From: Listeria monocytogenes ATCC 19117
GTDB taxonomy: Bacteria; Bacillota; Bacilli; Lactobacillales; Listeriaceae
Assembly (NCBI RefSeq): GCF_000307025.1
Contig: NC_018584.1
Coordinates: 496,001 to 560,000 of the forward strand
Length of the DNA stretch: 64,000 nucleotides
Direction of reading: 5' to 3'
The translations under genes and the position numbers were made by a program. The notes under the pieces were generated by a model. That model did no database searches, was not told the origin of the DNA, and was given only the letters and a program-made list of their open reading frames with translations. Shown piece after piece: positions 61,792-64,000 of the stretch (within the stretch, counting starts at the first letter, position 1; each line of letters opens with the position of its first letter).

Positions 61792-63852
61792 ATGTATCTG
61801 GATAACAGAAGTAAAACACTATTTCAAGAAGTTATAAAAAATCCGAACATTACAAATAAACAACTCGAAGTAAAGTATAAATTATCGCGTTACCAAATCA
61901 GCTATAGTTTTCAGAAAGTAAACGAATGGCTCAAGTGGAAAAATTATCCAGAAGTAAAGCGTTCCAAAAACGGCCGATTTATATTAGAACCCGAGCTTAC
62001 AGCGCTATTTTCTGAGAAAGAAACTCGAGATCCGAGCGTAGAATACTTACCTTCTGAAAATGAACGTGCCAATTTAATTTTGCTAATGCTTTTAACAGCA
62101 AAAGAAGAACTATCCCTCGCCCATTTTACAACGAAGATTCAAGTAAGCAAAAACACCATTCTTCGTGATTTAAAAGTAGCGCAAAAATTACTTCCTAAAG
62201 AAACAACTGTCACTTATAGTAGAGCATCGGGTTATCAGTTAGCAGGGAGTGAATGGGAACTTCGCAAGGTTCTGACACAAGTTGTAAGTAGTGTGAAAGA
62301 GATGTTCCGAGGAGAGCACTATTTCCTATCGTATTCAGGAATTGAAAAAGTCCAACTAATGGAAATTCGCCGCACACTCGAAGAAGCAGAAGCGATGATG
62401 CAAATAAAATTCACCTATGAGCAAATCGAATTATTACCCTATTTGCTATCCGTGATGTTCTTAAGAATCAGAGACCGGCGCTTAATCGACACTGCTTTTC
62501 ATATTGACGAGAAATCACTTTCAGACACGCGAGAATACCACATCACCGATATTTTGCTCGAAAAAACTGGCCCAGTTCCAGAACAAGAGCGACTTTTCAT
62601 CACATTACAACTTCTTACAACAAACATTTTTTCCGGCGAAATTTTAACTGAAAAATTAACAGAAGACTTGGAAAAAGTTGTCCTCACATGCTTAGACTTA
62701 TTCGAGAAAAAAGCACTTGTTTCTCTTAAAAACAAACATATCTTAATCGAAAAATTACTCTTACATTTAAAACCAGCCTATTACCGGATTAAATACCAAA
62801 TGAATTTAGAAGATACGCTTTATGAAAAATTCAACCAAGAATTCGAAGCGTTAAACTTCATTGTGAAAGAAGCATTTGACCCACTTGCGAAATTTATTGG
62901 TCGCGAAATTCCAGCCGGCGAAATTTTCTTCATTTCTTTGTTTATTGGGAGCGACATGATACCGCAAAACGATATTTATCATAAACAAAAACGTGCGATT
63001 GTGCTTTGTCCGAGCGGGGTTACTTTTTCAAAAATCATGGAAAATATTTTAGTGAAACTATTCCCGGAAATCCATTTTTATCCAACTATATCTGTTCGGG
63101 AATATGCCTTTTTTAAAGCAGAAGTTGATATTGTTTTTTCATCCATTCCGTTAAAAGATGGCGAAAATGTCTTTGTTGTTCAGCCATTTATGAATGATAT
63201 CGAAAAAACGCAACTGCGGCAACACGTCTTGCAAAATTTATTTGGAATGGGAAACCAGCTCACGAGTATTGATAAAATCATGGAAGTAGTGGAACGTAAC
63301 GCCGATATAAAGGATCCGAATGCAATACGAGATGGAATTATTGATATTTTGTCGGCTAACACAGCTACAGATGAAAATAAACGCGTGAAAAAAGTCTATT
63401 TACATGATTTAATCACCGAAGATAACATCATGATTTGTGAGGATGTTAAAAACTATCAAGAAGCGATTCGTCTAGCAAGTCAGCCGCTGTTACTACAACA
63501 AGCAATTACAGCAAACTATGTAAAGACCATGATTGATAACCATAAGTTCCACGATCCGTACATTATTATCGGTGAAGATATTGCCATTCCACACGCTATG
63601 CCTAATGCAGGGGTGAATCGACTCGCTATGTCTCTTTTAGTCGTGAAAAATGGCGTATATTTTTCAGAAACAGAGCAAGTTCATTTCGTAATAGTTATCG
63701 CACCAGTGGATAAAGAGCAACACATTGAAGCACTTTACCAAATCGTTCATTTAGCCGAAAATCACCAAATTTTAGACGATTTGCTCGAAAATGTAACCAA
63801 AGAAAAAGTCATGCAAACTATCAACCAATTAGTAATTAGAGAGGATGAATAA
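61792..63852 (+). CDS. PRD- and EII-domain transcriptional activator (686 aa)
   Basis: MtlR/LicR-type regulator: two N-terminal helix-turn-helix segments (NKQLEVKYKLSRYQISYSFQKV and LSLAHFTTKIQVSKNTILRDLKV), two PRDs (about 170-385), an EIIB-like domain (RAIVLCPSGVTFSKIMENILVKLF, cysteine present) and a C-terminal EIIA domain with His601 in IAIPHAMPNAG. Phosphorylation by the PTS sets its activity. AAGGGGGGAGACGC precedes the ATG. It follows the sugar-phosphate operon and a SIS-domain gene comes next, so it probably controls pentose or polyol PTS uptake genes around it. Confidence 0.92.
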   Translation: MYLDNRSKTLFQEVIKNPNITNKQLEVKYKLSRYQISYSFQKVNEWLKWKNYPEVKRSKNGRFILEPELTALFSEKETRDPSVEYLPSENERANLILLMLLTAKEELSLAHFTTKIQVSKNTILRDLKVAQKLLPKETTVTYSRASGYQLAGSEWELRKVLTQVVSSVKEMFRGEHYFLSYSGIEKVQLMEIRRTLEEAEAMMQIKFTYEQIELLPYLLSVMFLRIRDRRLIDTAFHIDEKSLSDTREYHITDILLEKTGPVPEQERLFITLQLLTTNIFSGEILTEKLTEDLEKVVLTCLDLFEKKALVSLKNKHILIEKLLLHLKPAYYRIKYQMNLEDTLYEKFNQEFEALNFIVKEAFDPLAKFIGREIPAGEIFFISLFIGSDMIPQNDIYHKQKRAIVLCPSGVTFSKIMENILVKLFPEIHFYPTISVREYAFFKAEVDIVFSSIPLKDGENVFVVQPFMNDIEKTQLRQHVLQNLFGMGNQLTSIDKIMEVVERNADIKDPNAIRDGIIDILSANTATDENKRVKKVYLHDLITEDNIMICEDVKNYQEAIRLASQPLLLQQAITANYVKTMIDNHKFHDPYIIIGEDIAIPHAMPNAGVNRLAMSLLVVKNGVYFSETEQVHFVIVIAPVDKEQHIEALYQIVHLAENHQILDDLLENVTKEKVMQTINQLVIREDE

Positions 63853-63855
63853 ATT

Positions 63856-64000
63856 TTGGATAAACAAGCTATTTTAGATAATATTCACCAAACATGGCAA
63901 GAAGAAGCAAACGCGATTTCCCGTTTGCCGGAAGTAACAAGTGAAGAGGCTCTCGTTAAAACGGTTGAAAAAATCGCCGAGTGCACTGGGAAAATTGTCG
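63856..64000 (+). CDS. Start of a SIS-type sugar-phosphate isomerase gene (cut by window end)
   Basis: A TTG start (63856) 3 bp after the regulator, with GAGAGGATG in front, gives MDKQAILDNIHQTWQEEANA and stays open to the window end (48 codons). The segment resembles the N-terminal helix of SIS-domain proteins, and the EGD-e neighbour lmo0502 is annotated as such (from memory). The diagnostic part lies outside the window. Confidence 0.6.
   Translation, partial: MDKQAILDNIHQTWQEEANAISRLPEVTSEEALVKTVEKIAECTGKIV

Overview
The window is chromosomal DNA of Listeria monocytogenes. It carries a full-length inlA-inlB pair with the InlA sortase motif, the InlB GW modules and the known receptor-contact residues of both proteins. 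A PrfA box precedes inlA, and the flanking genes match the order I remember for the lmo0432-lmo0502 interval of EGD-e. Locus numbers come from memory, and the lineage cannot be settled here.

Layout: 1-5.7 kb holds the end of a HEAT-repeat gene and the invasion genes. 5.8-21 kb is mostly envelope and housekeeping: an Rrf2 regulator divergent from an NmrA-like oxidoreductase, a condensation-fold acyltransferase, a MecA-type class B PBP, an LCP protein, several membrane proteins, and a MoxR-DUF58-transglutaminase operon. 21-26.8 kb is a nucleobase or hydantoin module: PucR regulator, NCS1 permease, DUF917 protein, hydantoinase/oxoprolinase.

26.9-41.0 kb is a variable accessory region. It starts with an Mga-like regulator, two paralogous BspA-like leucine-rich-repeat surface proteins behind near-identical promoter/inverted-repeat elements, and three small envelope proteins, one with an LPKAG sorting signal. 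A lone IS3-type OrfA and a patch of decayed gene tails with small intact genes follow. Next come an intact HD hydrolase gene, a degenerate copy of the hydantoinase 3' end, a second small insert (a secreted YiiX-like cysteine protein and a DUF3139 protein), and a degenerate HD gene. The order A-B-C-A'-B'-C' indicates that the site between the hydantoinase and HD genes was duplicated and that each copy carries a different cargo.

41-48 kb holds a TetR regulator with oleate hydratase, rlmN, a GyrI-like protein, a heme monooxygenase with a Fur-type box inside its promoter, and an LXG polymorphic toxin with immunity gene. The toxin's small upstream partner gene has an in-frame stop. 48-58 kb holds a nitroreductase, a cysteine-free L32, a Nudix protein, a LysR/enoate reductase/aroE/aroD module, and an S15-type hydrolase with its own LysR. 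58-64 kb has a promoter-hairpin-terminator unit (an sRNA or leader RNA) before an EamA transporter, then DUF896, rpiB-rpe-transaldolase and a PRD/EII regulator; the last gene is cut by the window end.

The best candidates for undescribed biology are the BspA-like surface cassette with its conserved operator, and the double-allele architecture of the site in which it sits.
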